Assembly: GCA_030038655.1 (NCBI GenBank)
Contig: JASHSP010000016.1
Span: forward strand, 1-46,178
Direction: 5' to 3'
DNA: 46,178 nt
Source: Thermoplasmata archaeon
GTDB lineage: Archaea; Thermoplasmatota; Thermoplasmata; Lutacidiplasmatales; UBA184
The translations under genes were made by a program, and so were the position numbers. Positions within the stretch are counted from its first letter, which is position 1. Every line of letters begins with the position of its first letter. Positions 7,715-16,943 of the stretch are shown in pieces. Under the pieces are notes generated by a model, which was given only the letters and a program-made list of their open reading frames with translations, was not told the origin of the DNA and did not search any database.

Positions 7715-9307
7715 ATGGACGCGCTCGCGATGGCCGCCCCGTTCGCCCCCGAGCTCGTCCTCCTCGCGGCGGCGCTGCTCGTCTTCCTCCTGGACGTGCT
7801 CGGGGTCCGACACCTCGAAGCGCTCGGCGCGATCGGAACCGCCGCGACCGGGACCTCGTTGCTCCTCGTGATCGCCGACCTCGGCTTCGGACCGCTGGGG
7901 GCCCTGCGGACCCTCGGGGCGAGCCACCTCGACGCGGTGCCCGCGCCCGGGACGGCGCCGCTCTACGCGTTCTCGTCGTTCGGCCTCGTCTTCCAGGGGC
8001 TGTTCCTCCTGGCCGCGTTCCTCGTCTCGCTCGCCTCGCTCAGCCGGCCGTCCCACGAGCGCGGCGCGGCGGTGTTCTTCGGCCTCCTGCTCCTCGCGAC
8101 CCTCGGGATGCTGCTGGTCGCGATCGCCTCCGACCTGATCTTCCTGCTGCTCGCGATCGAGCTCACGAGCATCGCGTCGTACATCCTGGTCGGCTACACG
8201 CGCCGCGACCCGCGCTCGCTCGAGGCGGCGATGAAGTTCTACATCATCGGCGCGCTCTCCTCGACCCTCTCGTTCTTCGGCGCCTCGCTGCTGTTCGGGG
8301 CGTACGGGACCACGAACCTCTACGCGATCCGCGCGTCCGCCGGCGCGGTCGGCTACCCGGTCCTGGCGCTCCTCGGATTCGGCTTCCTTCTCGCCGGGCT
8401 CGCGTTCAAGACGACCCTCGTGCCGTTCCACGCCTGGGCGGTGGACGTCTACGACGGCGCGCCGTCCGACGTGAGCGCCTTCCTCGCCGGCGGCACGAAG
8501 AAGATCGGGGTCTTCGCGTTCTTCCTGGTCTTCCTCGGGCCGGTCCTCTACCTTCGAGGGACCGGGGGGGCGAACCCGTTCGCGGGCCCGCCGTTCGACA
8601 TCGGGCCGGTCGTGCAGGTGACGCTCGCGGTCGTCGCGGTGCTCACGATGACCGTCGGGAACGTCCTCGCCCTCCTCCAGCGGGAGATGAAGCGGATGCT
8701 CGCCTACTCGTCCATCAGCCAGGCCGGGTACATCCTCATCGGCGTGACGATCGGGACGGCGCCCGCTCTCGCGGGCGCGACGCTCCAGGTCCTCGCCCAC
8801 GTGCTGATGAAGAGCGGGGCGTTTCTCGTGGTGGCCGCGGTCGCCGGCCTCGGCGTCGGGCCGCTGATCGACGACTGGCGGGGCCTCGGGGCCCGCCGTC
8901 CCGCGCTCTCGGTCGCCTTCGCGCTCATGCTGCTGTCGCTCGCGGGCGTGCCGCTCACGGTCGGCTTCGTCTCGAAGTTCGTGCTGTTCAGCGCGGCGGT
9001 CCAGGCGCAGGGCCTGTTCGTCTGGCTCGCGGTGGCGGGCCTTCTCAACAGCGCGCTCTCGGTGTTCTACTACGGCCGGGTCCTGAAGGCGATCTTCTTC
9101 GACCCGGCGACCCCGACGCCCGCCCCGTCCGGCGCGGCTATGGGGGCCGCCGGCCCTCCGCCCCTCGGCGCCGGCGGGATCGGCTACGCCCGCGCGGCCG
9201 CGATCGGGCTGATCGCCGTGGCGATCGTCGCGCTCGGCCTCTACCCGCAGCCGGTCCTGGGCGCGATCCAGAGCGCGGCGACCCATTTCGTGGCGGGCGG
9301 AGCGTGA
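7715..9307 (+). CDS. nuoN: Complex I subunit N (antiporter-like)
   Basis: Proximal antiporter-like proton-pumping subunit. The 530 residues include the glutamate-containing helix around LLLAIELTSIASYILVGYTR, the lysine helix FKTTLVPFHAWAVDVYDGAP typical of NuoN, a KKIGVFAFFLV segment and the AYSSISQAGYILIG block. The ATG at 7715 is 4 nt past the nuoM stop. It closes the complex I part of the array; the prenyl reductase gene begins 4 nt later, so co-transcription is likely. Confidence 0.94.
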   Translation: MDALAMAAPFAPELVLLAAALLVFLLDVLGVRHLEALGAIGTAATGTSLLLVIADLGFGPLGALRTLGASHLDAVPAPGTAPLYAFSSFGLVFQGLFLLAAFLVSLASLSRPSHERGAAVFFGLLLLATLGMLLVAIASDLIFLLLAIELTSIASYILVGYTRRDPRSLEAAMKFYIIGALSSTLSFFGASLLFGAYGTTNLYAIRASAGAVGYPVLALLGFGFLLAGLAFKTTLVPFHAWAVDVYDGAPSDVSAFLAGGTKKIGVFAFFLVFLGPVLYLRGTGGANPFAGPPFDIGPVVQVTLAVVAVLTMTVGNVLALLQREMKRMLAYSSISQAGYILIGVTIGTAPALAGATLQVLAHVLMKSGAFLVVAAVAGLGVGPLIDDWRGLGARRPALSVAFALMLLSLAGVPLTVGFVSKFVLFSAAVQAQGLFVWLAVAGLLNSALSVFYYGRVLKAIFFDPATPTPAPSGAAMGAAGPPPLGAGGIGYARAAAIGLIAVAIVALGLYPQPVLGAIQSAATHFVAGGA

Positions 9308-9311
9308 GCGG

Positions 9312-10412
9312 ATGGAGCGGTTCGACGTGGTCGTGGTGGGCGCGGGCCCCGCAGGGTCCCTTGCCGCCCGCGCCGCGGCCGAGGGCGGCGCGCGCACCCT
9401 CCTGATCGACCACCGCCGCGAGCTCGGGCAACCGGTCCAGTGCGGCGAGTTCCTCCCAGCGGCGGAGGTCCTGTCCGACCTGTTCGACTGCCACGCGCTC
9501 CTCGCCACGGCCTACGAGATCCCCCCCGCGACGGTACTGCGGGAGACCCACTCGATGTCGTGCGTCTCGCCCTACGGGCGTCGGTTCCGGTTCCCGCTCG
9601 AAGGGTTCACCGTCTCCCGCCGAGCCTTCGACAAGGCGCTCGCGGTCCGCGCCGAGGGCCAGGGTGCGGAGCTCCGCTACCCCGTCGGCGCGACCGGAGT
9701 GTCGGGCGAGGAGGTCGTGCTCGCCGGCGGTGCCCGCGTGCGGGCCGGGGTGGTCATCGGGGCGGACGGACCGACCTCGACGGTCGCGCGGTCGGTCGGG
9801 TTCGGACCGACGCGGTCGATGTTCCGCATGATTACGGCGACGGCGGACGGCCCGATGTCGGACGAGATCGAGCTGTTCTTCGGACGGAACGCCCCGCACG
9901 GCTACGCGTGGCGGTTTCCCCGCGCCGCCGACCTCAACGTCGGCCTCGGCGTCGCGGCCGTGCCCCCGTCGACCAGCCTCGGCCGCCTCCTCGACCGGTT
10001 CCTCGAGCGGGAGGGGCTCGGTCGCGCCCGCGAGCGAACGAGCTGGTGGGTGCCGATCGGTCCGCCGCCCGAGAGCCTCGTGGTCGGCCGCACGCTGTTC
10101 GTGGGCGACGCGGCGAACCTCGTGATGGCCACGAACGGCGGCGGCATCCCGACCGCGATGCTCAGCGGGTGGCTCGCGGGACTGGCCGCCGCGCGGCACG
10201 TCCGGTACGGGGCCCCGCTCGCGGAGTACGATGCCGCGTGGCGGCGGGTCCTATACGCCCCGCTCGCGCGCGCCGCGAAGATCCAGCGGTTCTCCGACCC
10301 GTTCACCGTGTTCGAGCCGCTCCTCGCGCTGGGAATGCGCTATATTGGGAGCGCCGGTCTGGACGAGATGATGCGCCTTCGCTGGCCCGGCCGTCTCGGA
10401 GGGGCGTCGTGA
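9312..10412 (+). CDS. Geranylgeranyl reductase family flavoprotein
   Basis: FAD-dependent reductase that saturates prenyl chains, either of archaeal ether lipids or of quinone side chains. The 366 residues start with a Rossmann FAD motif (GAGPAG at 10-15), then CGEFLP, close to the substrate-loop Cys motif of the geranylgeranyl reductase family, and later the second FAD motif VGDAANLVMATNGGGI. Arg and acidic residues at the end of strand 2 fit FAD binding. It lies 4 nt after nuoN and overlaps a long-chain prenyl synthase by 4 nt (GTGA). The context favours a role in making or reducing the quinone side chain, but a lipid-specific role is equally possible on sequence alone. Confidence 0.85.
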   Translation: MERFDVVVVGAGPAGSLAARAAAEGGARTLLIDHRRELGQPVQCGEFLPAAEVLSDLFDCHALLATAYEIPPATVLRETHSMSCVSPYGRRFRFPLEGFTVSRRAFDKALAVRAEGQGAELRYPVGATGVSGEEVVLAGGARVRAGVVIGADGPTSTVARSVGFGPTRSMFRMITATADGPMSDEIELFFGRNAPHGYAWRFPRAADLNVGLGVAAVPPSTSLGRLLDRFLEREGLGRARERTSWWVPIGPPPESLVVGRTLFVGDAANLVMATNGGGIPTAMLSGWLAGLAAARHVRYGAPLAEYDAAWRRVLYAPLARAAKIQRFSDPFTVFEPLLALGMRYIGSAGLDEMMRLRWPGRLGGAS

Positions 10413-11464
10413 GGGGATCGCCGACCGCTCTCTCCTTCGAGGCGTCCCTCCCCAGCCTGGTCGCCCAGACCCTGGGCGCCGAGGTCGCGGTCGAGCTTTC
10501 CGATCTCCTTCCGACGCTCGTGAGCGACCTCGAGGACGTCGACCGGCGGCTCTCCCAGGTCCTTGGGTCGGCGTACGCCGAGCTCACCGAGTCGGCCCGG
10601 TACGCCTGCTCGACGGGCGGGAAGCGCGTTCGCCCACTCCTCATGGCCGCGGCCGCCCGCGCACTCGGCGCGGAGTCGACCGGCGGGATCGTCTCCCTCG
10701 CGGCGGCCTTCCAGCTGATCCACACGGCGACCCTCGTCCACGACGACGTGATCGACCACGCGGACACCCGCCGGGGCCGGCCGTCGATGCCCCGGGCGTT
10801 CGGAATCCCGCTCGCGATCGTCACCGGCGACTATCTGTTCGTTCGGGCGTTCGAGCTCGCCGCCGAGTACCCCCGCTCCATCATCCTGCGCTGCGGCGAA
10901 TCGTGCGCCGCGCTGGTCGAGGGCGAGGTGCTCCAGGAGGCGTCCCGGTTCGACCTGTCGGTCGGACGGGAGCATTACTTCCGCGTCGCGGAACGCAAGA
11001 CGTCCGCGATCATCGCCGCCGCGCTCGCCTCGGTCGCCGAGTTCGGGGGCGCCGCGCCGCCGGTCGCGGACGCTCTCGCGACGTACGGCCGGTCCCTCGG
11101 CATCGCGTTCCAGGTCCGCGACGATCTGCTGGACGTCTTCGGGGAGACCGACCTCCTCGGGAAGCCGCTGTTCAACGACTTCCGCGAGGGGAACCCCACC
11201 CTGGTCGTGCTGGAGGCGTACGCCCGGCTCGACCCGAGGCACCAGTCGGAGTTCGAGCGGCTGTTCCAGCTCCGCCGCAAGCGTTCGAAGCATCTCCTGC
11301 GCCTGCGCGAGCTGACGGAGTTGTCGGGAGCCGCTCCGGTCGTCGCCCGCGAGGCCGCGGCGTGGGCGGAGCGCTCCGCGGGCGCCCTGGACGGGCTCCC
11401 GGACGGGCCGTACCGTCACCTGCTCGAACGCCTGGCCCACGGGGCCGCCGACCGACGCTCCTAG
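10409..11464 (+). CDS. Polyprenyl diphosphate synthase, long-chain type
   Basis: Trans-prenyltransferase that elongates allylic diphosphates with IPP. The 351 residues contain GGKRVRP (70-76), the first aspartate-rich motif DDVID at 112-116 and the second, DDLLD, at 238-242. The residues before the first motif (FQLIHTATLVHDD) have small side chains at positions -5 and -4, the pattern of octaprenyl/heptaprenyl-type enzymes, rather than the bulky residues of short-chain GGPP synthases. A quinone side-chain product is therefore likely (inference). The GTG at 10409 overlaps the stop of the upstream reductase. Last gene of the long + strand array, followed by a 110-nt gap. Confidence 0.9.
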   Translation: MRGSPTALSFEASLPSLVAQTLGAEVAVELSDLLPTLVSDLEDVDRRLSQVLGSAYAELTESARYACSTGGKRVRPLLMAAAARALGAESTGGIVSLAAAFQLIHTATLVHDDVIDHADTRRGRPSMPRAFGIPLAIVTGDYLFVRAFELAAEYPRSIILRCGESCAALVEGEVLQEASRFDLSVGREHYFRVAERKTSAIIAAALASVAEFGGAAPPVADALATYGRSLGIAFQVRDDLLDVFGETDLLGKPLFNDFREGNPTLVVLEAYARLDPRHQSEFERLFQLRRKRSKHLLRLRELTELSGAAPVVAREAAAWAERSAGALDGLPDGPYRHLLERLAHGAADRRS

Positions 11465-11574
11465 ACCGCGGGCGCGGCCAGCGAACGCCCGGCCGCCGGG
11501 GACCCGGCGGGTGTGCCCTTCGAACGAAAGCTACATCTCCCGCCGTCGGGCTCGTTCGCCGCGCGACGGGTCCC

Positions 11575-12033
11575 ATGAGCGTACACGCAACCGCGTCCGG
11601 CGGCGCGACGGCCCCCGGCGCGGTCCAGTTCGAGCGACTCCCCCCGGCCTGGGAGCCAACGCCCGTGCGCCCGCGCCTACCGATCGGCGTGGCGCTCGTC
11701 TCCGCGGTGATCGCCATCTTCGCCGTCATCATGCTGCTCGCCGGGCTTCTCTTCATGCTCGACACCTACTTCGGGAACCTCTTCCCGCCGTCCATCGAGA
11801 TCTTCCAATCGATCGACCTGCTCGGAGCCGCGATCCTCGTGGTGCTCGGCGCGGGACTCCTCTCGATCGCCACGGCGCTCTGGCACCAGGAGACATGGGC
11901 CCTCTGGACCACCGTGATCCTCGTGTTCGCGACGACCGCCTACCTGTTCTTCACCGGGTCGATCACGGTCCTCTTCGTGGTCTTCGTGGTCCTCCTGGTG
12001 TACCTCCTCGCCGTACGGCGATACTTCTATTGA
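11575..12033 (+). CDS. Small four-helix membrane protein, unknown
   Basis: I do not recognise this family. The 152 residues have a polar, Pro/Ala-rich N-terminal tail of about 33 residues and then four hydrophobic helices with short loops: VALVSAVIAIFAVIMLLAGL, a second after SIEIFQSIDLLG, a third from ALWTTVIL, and a last one ending in VYLLAVRRYFY. There are no Cys, His clusters or transport motifs. The ATG at 11575 is the only start placing the tail before helix 1; the frame upstream is shadow. Its TGA overlaps the TTG start of the downstream amidase, so the two are translationally coupled, which hints at a shared role that cannot be named. Confidence 0.75.
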   Translation: MSVHATASGGATAPGAVQFERLPPAWEPTPVRPRLPIGVALVSAVIAIFAVIMLLAGLLFMLDTYFGNLFPPSIEIFQSIDLLGAAILVVLGAGLLSIATALWHQETWALWTTVILVFATTAYLFFTGSITVLFVVFVVLLVYLLAVRRYFY

Positions 12034-12854
12034 CGCGACTTCTCCTCGGCCAGCTCGCGCCCGCGCGCGCGGACCTCGACCGGAACCTCGCGCGGCTGGA
12101 GGCAGCCGTGCAGGCGCGGTCGAGCGACCTGGCCGTCTTTCCCGAGCTGTTCCTCTCGGGCTACAACCTCGGGGACCGCGTCCACGCCCTCTCCCTGCGC
12201 GACGGGGACCCGACCACCGAAGCCCTCCGCCGGATCGCGCGGGACACGAGGACCGCACTCCTCGTCGGGGCCCCGCTCGCGCTCGGAGGGCGGCGCGGCG
12301 AGGTCGAGAACGCCGCGCTCCTGGTGCGGCCCGCGGGCACCGTGTCGACCCAGAGCAAGCGCTACCTTCCCAACTTCGGGCCGTTCGAGGAGGGGCTCGC
12401 CTACACCCCGACCGACGAGAGCCGCCCGTTCGACGTCGACGGCCATCGGGTCGGGGTCGAGATCTGCTACGATGTGTTCTTTCCGGAGGTCGCCCGTGAC
12501 CTCGCTCTCGGGGGCGCCGAGCTGATCGTCAACATCTCCGCGTCGCCGGTCACCAGCCGGCGACTCTTCGAGAAGCTCCTGCCCGCCCGGGCGATCGAGA
12601 ACGGATGTCCCGTCGTCTACGTGAACCGCGTGGGGGTCGAGGACGGGTTCGTGTTCGGCGGCGGGTCCGGGGCGTGGGACTCCCGAGGCGAACCGCTCGC
12701 GGCCGAGGCCGTGGCCTGGGAGACCGCGACGGCGGAGGAGCAGCTCCTCGCCGTGGAGATCGACCTCCCCGCCGCCGCCCGCTGGCGTACGTTCCGACCG
12801 GTGCTGCGCGACGCGGCGACCCGACCGGCCCTCCGTACGCCCCGCTCGGAGTAA
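12030..12854 (+). CDS. Nitrilase-superfamily amidohydrolase
   Basis: Carbon-nitrogen hydrolase. The 274 residues carry the catalytic triad Glu39 (VFPELFLSGY), Lys110 (SKRYLPNFGPFEE) and Cys146 (VEICYDVFFPE). The Lys block K-x2-LPN-x-G-x-F-x-E resembles the glutaminase domain of glutamine-dependent NAD synthetases more than it does aliphatic nitrilases, but no synthetase domain is attached. A stand-alone amidase, or a glutaminase working with a separate NadE, are both possible. The start is a TTG at 12030 within the stop of the upstream membrane protein; no ATG or GTG lies near the first beta strand (LLLGQLAPA), which must be at the N-terminus. Confidence 0.85.
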   Translation: MTRLLLGQLAPARADLDRNLARLEAAVQARSSDLAVFPELFLSGYNLGDRVHALSLRDGDPTTEALRRIARDTRTALLVGAPLALGGRRGEVENAALLVRPAGTVSTQSKRYLPNFGPFEEGLAYTPTDESRPFDVDGHRVGVEICYDVFFPEVARDLALGGAELIVNISASPVTSRRLFEKLLPARAIENGCPVVYVNRVGVEDGFVFGGGSGAWDSRGEPLAAEAVAWETATAEEQLLAVEIDLPAAARWRTFRPVLRDAATRPALRTPRSE

Positions 12855-12876
12855 GCTCCGTTCGACTCGAACGAGG

Positions 12877-12887
12877 GCGTTATAGCG
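12877..12887 (+). promoter_or_regulatory. TATA box for top6B
   Basis: The AT-rich element GCGTTATAGC in otherwise very GC-rich DNA is centred about 27 nt before the GTG at 12910. In archaea transcription starts about 25-27 nt below the TATA centre, so the mRNA would begin at or next to the start codon (leaderless), which also supports that start. Confidence 0.6.
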
Positions 12888-12909
12888 CCGCTCGCGCCGT
12901 CCCCGACCG

Positions 12910-14931
12910 GTGCCTCCCCCCCCGACAATCGCCCAGCAGCTCGCGGCCAAGCAGCGGGAGATCTCGGTCGCCGAGTTCTTCGAGCGCAACCGACAGATTC
13001 TCGGGTTCGACAACCTTCAGCGCGCGCTGCTGACCACCGTGAAGGAGGCCGTGGACAACGGGCTGGACGCGGCCGAGGAGGCGGCGATACTCCCCGAGAT
13101 CACGGTGGAGGTCGCGAAGGAGCGGGAGGACCGGTACCGCGTCGCGGTCACCGACAACGGGCCCGGCATCTTGCGCCGCGAGATCCCGAACGTCTTCGGG
13201 AAGCTGCTCTACGGCTCGCGGTTCCACTCCCACCGACAGGCCCGGGGGCAGCAGGGGATCGGCATCTCGGCGGCCGTTCTGTACGCCAACCTCACGACCG
13301 CCCGGCCCGCGCGGATCACCTCGAAGGTGGAGGAGGAGGACACCGCGCACGTCCTCGAGGTCTTCCTCGACACCCAGAAGAACCAACCGCGGGTCGACTC
13401 GGAGGACGTCGTCCTGTGGGACCGGGCCCACGGCACGCGGATCGAGCTCGAGCTGAAGGCCCGGTACGTCCGGGGCCGCCAGTCCCCGTACGAGTACCTG
13501 CGCGGCACCGCAATCGTCAACCCGCACGCCCGGATCGTGCTGGTCGAGCCGGACGGGACGCGCGTGACGTTCGAGCGGGCGACGACCGACCTGCCGCCGG
13601 CGGCGAAGGAGACGCTACCGCACCCGTACGGCCTCGAGCTGGGCGAGCTCGGGTTCCTCCTCAAGGCGAGCCGACGCCCCACCCTCGGCGAGTTTCTCGC
13701 GAAGGACCTGCAGGGCGTGAGCGCCCGGGCCGCGAAGGACCTCCTCGAGCGGGCGGGGTTGCCCGCCGGCAGCAAGCCGGTGTCGGTCCAGGGGGCGGCC
13801 CAGGAGCGCCTCCTGGCCGCGATGCACGACACCCCGCTCGTCAACCCGTCCGCCGACTGCCTCTCGCCGATCGGCGCGACGCTCATCAAGCGGGGGTTGC
13901 GGAACGTCCTCGGCGACCTCAAGCCCGAGTTCTTCGCGCCGCCCGTGACCCGACCCCCCCGGGTGCGGGGCGGCTTCCCGTTCATGGTCGAGGTCGGCCT
14001 CGTCTACGGCGGCGGTCTGCCGCCCGATCAGCCGGTCCAGATCCTGCGGTTCGCGAACCGGGTCCCGCTCCTGTTCCAGCAGGGCGCGTGCGCGGTCACC
14101 AACGCGATCGGGAACGTGGATTGGCGGCGGTACGGCCTCGACCAGAAGGGAGGCTCCGGTGTCCCGTCGGGCCCGGCGCTCGTCCTCGTCCACGTCGCGT
14201 CCACGAAGGTCCCGTTCACGAGCGAGGCGAAGGAGGCGATCGCGGAGGACCCGGAGATCGACAAGGAGCTCACCCTCGCCCTCCAGGCCGCCGCCCGCCA
14301 CCTGAGGACCCACCTGTCGCGGAAGAGCCGCCGCGACTTCGCGAGCGACAAGTTCGAGATCATCCTGCGGATCCTTCCGAAGCTCGCCGAGCGGACCAGC
14401 CGGATGGTCGCGAAGCCGGTCCCGGACCTCACGCCGGTCATCACGAAGATCATGGACGTGGTGAACGTGGAGACCCGCATCGCCGCCGAGGCGAAGTTCG
14501 TTCGCGTGCCCGTCGAGATCACCAACTACACGCCCCGTCCGCGAGTCCTGGAGCTGTTCGCCGAGGTCCCGCCCGAGCTTCTCGCCCGGGCGACGTTCGA
14601 GCCGGCGCCGGACGGCACGGACGCGACGCTGGGCCGGGTCTGGTGGACCCTGCCGAAGCTCCTCCCGAACGGCCGGACGACGCTGGCCGCGTCGTTTCCG
14701 CCGGGGACCGAGGTCGACGCGAACGATTTCGACTGGTACGTCGCCGGGATCGACGAGGCGCACATCCTGGGGGCGGACCCGCTTCCCGGCGACTGGGATG
14801 TCCGGCTGCCCCGGACGATCGTGGAGGCCGCGGAGATCGCGGCCCAGGAGGGCGCGGCCGCCGCCGGGTCCGACGAGGAGGTGGATTACGATGCCGCCGA
14901 AGCGAGCGCGGACGTCCGCGACGAGGACTGA
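12910..14931 (+). CDS. top6B: DNA topoisomerase VI subunit B
   Basis: ATPase subunit of the type IIB topoisomerase that relaxes and decatenates DNA. The 673 residues begin with the GHKL ATP-binding fold: [14 protein letters not shown] (Glu46, Asn50), DNGPGI (82-87), and the lid [19 protein letters not shown] (102-120). An H2TH segment follows around the [14 protein letters not shown] region, then the transducer domain with a conserved lysine. The GTG start at 12910 fits the leaderless promoter at 12877-12887. It overlaps top6A by 41 nt. Archaeal, but absent from Thermoplasma itself, so it argues for a different lineage. Confidence 0.96.
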   Translation: MPPPPTIAQQLAAKQREISVAEFFERNRQILGFDNLQRALLTTVKEAVDNGLDAAEEAAILPEITVEVAKEREDRYRVAVTDNGPGILRREIPNVFGKLLYGSRFHSHRQARGQQGIGISAAVLYANLTTARPARITSKVEEEDTAHVLEVFLDTQKNQPRVDSEDVVLWDRAHGTRIELELKARYVRGRQSPYEYLRGTAIVNPHARIVLVEPDGTRVTFERATTDLPPAAKETLPHPYGLELGELGFLLKASRRPTLGEFLAKDLQGVSARAAKDLLERAGLPAGSKPVSVQGAAQERLLAAMHDTPLVNPSADCLSPIGATLIKRGLRNVLGDLKPEFFAPPVTRPPRVRGGFPFMVEVGLVYGGGLPPDQPVQILRFANRVPLLFQQGACAVTNAIGNVDWRRYGLDQKGGSGVPSGPALVLVHVASTKVPFTSEAKEAIAEDPEIDKELTLALQAAARHLRTHLSRKSRRDFASDKFEIILRILPKLAERTSRMVAKPVPDLTPVITKIMDVVNVETRIAAEAKFVRVPVEITNYTPRPRVLELFAEVPPELLARATFEPAPDGTDATLGRVWWTLPKLLPNGRTTLAASFPPGTEVDANDFDWYVAGIDEAHILGADPLPGDWDVRLPRTIVEAAEIAAQEGAAAAGSDEEVDYDAAEASADVRDED

Positions 14932-16030
14932 GGACCCAGCGCCGAAGGTCCGGGCCGATGCGCTCCGGCCGACGGTCGACATGGCCCGGCAGATCTACGA
15001 CCAGCTCGACCGGGGCGAGATCCCCCGGATGCGCCTCCCCCTCCGGACCAAGCAGAACCTCGCGTTCCTCGCCCGGGACGGTGTCTGGCGGCTCGGGAAG
15101 GCGATGGGCACGCGGAGCGCGCGCAAGCTGGACGGCGCGCTGATGCTGCTGCGCACGTTCTACGTGGTCGATTTCATCAACGAGATGGCCCGCGACAAGA
15201 AGACGTCCACGCTGCGGGAGCTCTACTACATCAGCGAGGGATGGGAGGACGCGAAGTTCCACAGCGAGGACGAGTCGAACCTTCTGATCGAGGATCTGGA
15301 GGTGATGTGCGAGCGCCTCCGCGAGGACTTCCGCCTCCACCCCGAGGAGAACGGGGCGTCCGTGATCGGGGACCTCACGATCAAGGAGCGGAACCGCAAG
15401 GGGCTCGTGAAGAAGATCAACTGCCGGGACGACGTCGGCGACGGGGGGTATGCGCTTCCGTTCAACGTCGAGAAGGAGAAGATTGAGTTCGTGGGCACCA
15501 ACGCGAAGTTCGTGATCGCGATCGAGTGCGGCGGCATGGTCGACCGGCTCGCGGAGAACGGGTTCGACGAAAAGCACGACGCGCTCCTCGTCCACCTGAA
15601 GGGCCAGCCGGCGCGCTCCACGCGCCGGTTCCTGCGCCGGATGTCGGACGAGCTGAAGCTGCCGGTCGTGGTGTTCACGGACGGCGATCCGTGGTCGTTC
15701 CGGATCTTCGCGAGCGTCGCGTACGGGGCGATCAAGACCGCACACCTCTCGAGCTACCTCGCGACGCCGGCGGCCGAGTTCCTCGGCGTGACCGCCTCCG
15801 ACATCGAGAACTACGACCTGCCGTCCGACAAGCTCTCCGAGCAGGACGTCCGGGCGCTGGAGGCGGAGCGGACGGACCCACGGTTCGCGACCGCCGAGTG
15901 GCGGGCCGAGATCGAATTGATGCTCAAGAACGGGAAGAAGGCCGAGCAGCAGTCGCTCGCGAAGTACGGTCTGAATTACGTGACCGACCGCTACCTCCCC
16001 GACAAGCTCACCGCCATGGGCATCGGGTGA
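14891..16030 (+). CDS. top6A: DNA topoisomerase VI subunit A
   Basis: DNA-cleaving Spo11-like subunit of topoisomerase VI. The 379 residues include [10 protein letters not shown] (109-118), in which Tyr113, the second Tyr, aligns with the catalytic tyrosine of the Spo11 family. The Toprim metal site is Glu212 (AIECGGM) and Asp264/Asp266 (FTDGDPWSF). The first 25 residues are basic and unconserved. The ATG at 14891 lies 41 nt inside top6B; it is the natural start because the frame above it is shadow of top6B. A strong nested inverted repeat begins immediately after its stop. Confidence 0.96.
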   Translation: MPPKRARTSATRTEDPAPKVRADALRPTVDMARQIYDQLDRGEIPRMRLPLRTKQNLAFLARDGVWRLGKAMGTRSARKLDGALMLLRTFYVVDFINEMARDKKTSTLRELYYISEGWEDAKFHSEDESNLLIEDLEVMCERLREDFRLHPEENGASVIGDLTIKERNRKGLVKKINCRDDVGDGGYALPFNVEKEKIEFVGTNAKFVIAIECGGMVDRLAENGFDEKHDALLVHLKGQPARSTRRFLRRMSDELKLPVVVFTDGDPWSFRIFASVAYGAIKTAHLSSYLATPAAEFLGVTASDIENYDLPSDKLSEQDVRALEAERTDPRFATAEWRAEIELMLKNGKKAEQQSLAKYGLNYVTDRYLPDKLTAMGIG

Positions 16031-16080
16031 CGTCGGGTCCGAGGACGGCGCCGCCCGCCCGGTATCGGGCGGGCCCGACG
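16031..16080. other. Nested inverted repeat after top6A
   Basis: A perfect 8-bp stem GCCCGCCC/GGGCGGGC (16053-16060 with 16067-16074, loop GGTATC) lies inside an outer 7-bp repeat CGTCGGG/CCCGACG (16031-16037 with 16074-16080). It begins on the base after the top6A stop. It could protect or end the top6BA transcript, although there is no T-rich tract after it as in known archaeal terminators. Confidence 0.5.
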
Positions 16081-16159
16081 GCGGCTCCGATTACGGGCCC
16101 GGCCCCCCTCGGGAGACGGCCCGCCGCCTTCCCGGGCGGAAATCCGGCCCCCACCGAAC

Positions 16160-16168
16160 GATTTATGT
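16160..16168 (+). promoter_or_regulatory. TATA box for the aquaporin gene
   Basis: The element GATTTATGT is centred about 26 nt before the ATG at 16191, predicting a leaderless transcript starting at that ATG. This argues against the upstream in-frame GTG at 16167, which would lie inside the promoter. Confidence 0.65.
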
Positions 16169-16190
16169 GGCCGGAAACTGCCCCGCTCCG

Positions 16191-16934
16191 ATGCACTGGA
16201 CCGCGGCCCAGAAGTATCTCGCGGAGTTTCTCGGAACGTTCGGTCTTCTCGTCGCCGTCACCGGCGCGGCCCTGTTCTCCCTGAACATCCCCGGCGTGGA
16301 CCTCACGACCCGGTACCTGATGATCGCGCTGTCGATCGGCGGGGGGCTGATCGGCCTCCTCTACGCCCTCGGCGAGATCTCGGGGGGGCACTTCAACCCG
16401 GCCGTGACGGTCGGCGCCTGGGCGTCGGGCCGCATGCCCGCCCGCGACGTGATCCCGTACGTGCTCGCCCAGGTCGCCGGCGCGGTGGTGGCCGTGGCGG
16501 TAATGGCCGCCGTGGCCCACGGTTCCGGGTCCCTCTGGACCACCGTGATCGGGAGCCGCGTCGCCCTGGCCTCCGAGGGATACTCGGGGAACGGATCGCC
16601 GTACTCGGTCGCGGTCGGCTCGGTGTTCCTGCTCGAGGTGGTCCTGACGTTCCTGTTCCTCCAGGCGATCCTCCTCGCGACCCGGTCCGACGGCTCGACG
16701 AAGAACCTCGCCCCCGTGGGGATCGGCCTCACGCTCGTGATGATCCACCTCGCCAGCCTTCCGATCGACGGGACGTCGGTCAACCCGGCGCGCAGCTTCG
16801 CGCCCGCGATCCTCTCGGCCTTCTTCCCGGCCGACCGGTGGGCGATCACGCAGGACTGGCTGTTCTGGGTGGCGCCGATCGTCGGCGCGTTGATCGCCGC
16901 GCTGGTCGAGCGCGCGCTCCGGCCGAAGACCTGA
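16191..16934 (+). CDS. Aquaporin, AqpZ-like
   Basis: Membrane channel for water or small neutral solutes. The 247 residues contain both NPA half-helices: SGGHFNPAVTVG with Asn69-Pro70-Ala71 and TSVNPARSFAPA with Asn198-Pro199-Ala200. Arg201 and the His in VMIHLASLP fit the aromatic/arginine filter of the water-selective AqpZ branch rather than glycerol facilitators. Six hydrophobic segments are visible. The ATG at 16191 is chosen over the GTG at 16167 because the TATA box ends at the latter and the conserved part (WTAAQKYLAEFLGTFGL) begins right after the ATG. Single gene, apparently with its own promoter. Confidence 0.93.
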   Translation: MHWTAAQKYLAEFLGTFGLLVAVTGAALFSLNIPGVDLTTRYLMIALSIGGGLIGLLYALGEISGGHFNPAVTVGAWASGRMPARDVIPYVLAQVAGAVVAVAVMAAVAHGSGSLWTTVIGSRVALASEGYSGNGSPYSVAVGSVFLLEVVLTFLFLQAILLATRSDGSTKNLAPVGIGLTLVMIHLASLPIDGTSVNPARSFAPAILSAFFPADRWAITQDWLFWVAPIVGALIAALVERALRPKT

Positions 16935-16943
16935 GCGGCGCGG

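Noticed and set aside
16167-16190. GTG at 16167 as aquaporin start
   Set aside because: It overlaps the TATA-like element, and the added residues (MAGNCPAP) are not part of the family; the ATG at 16191 fits a leaderless transcript.
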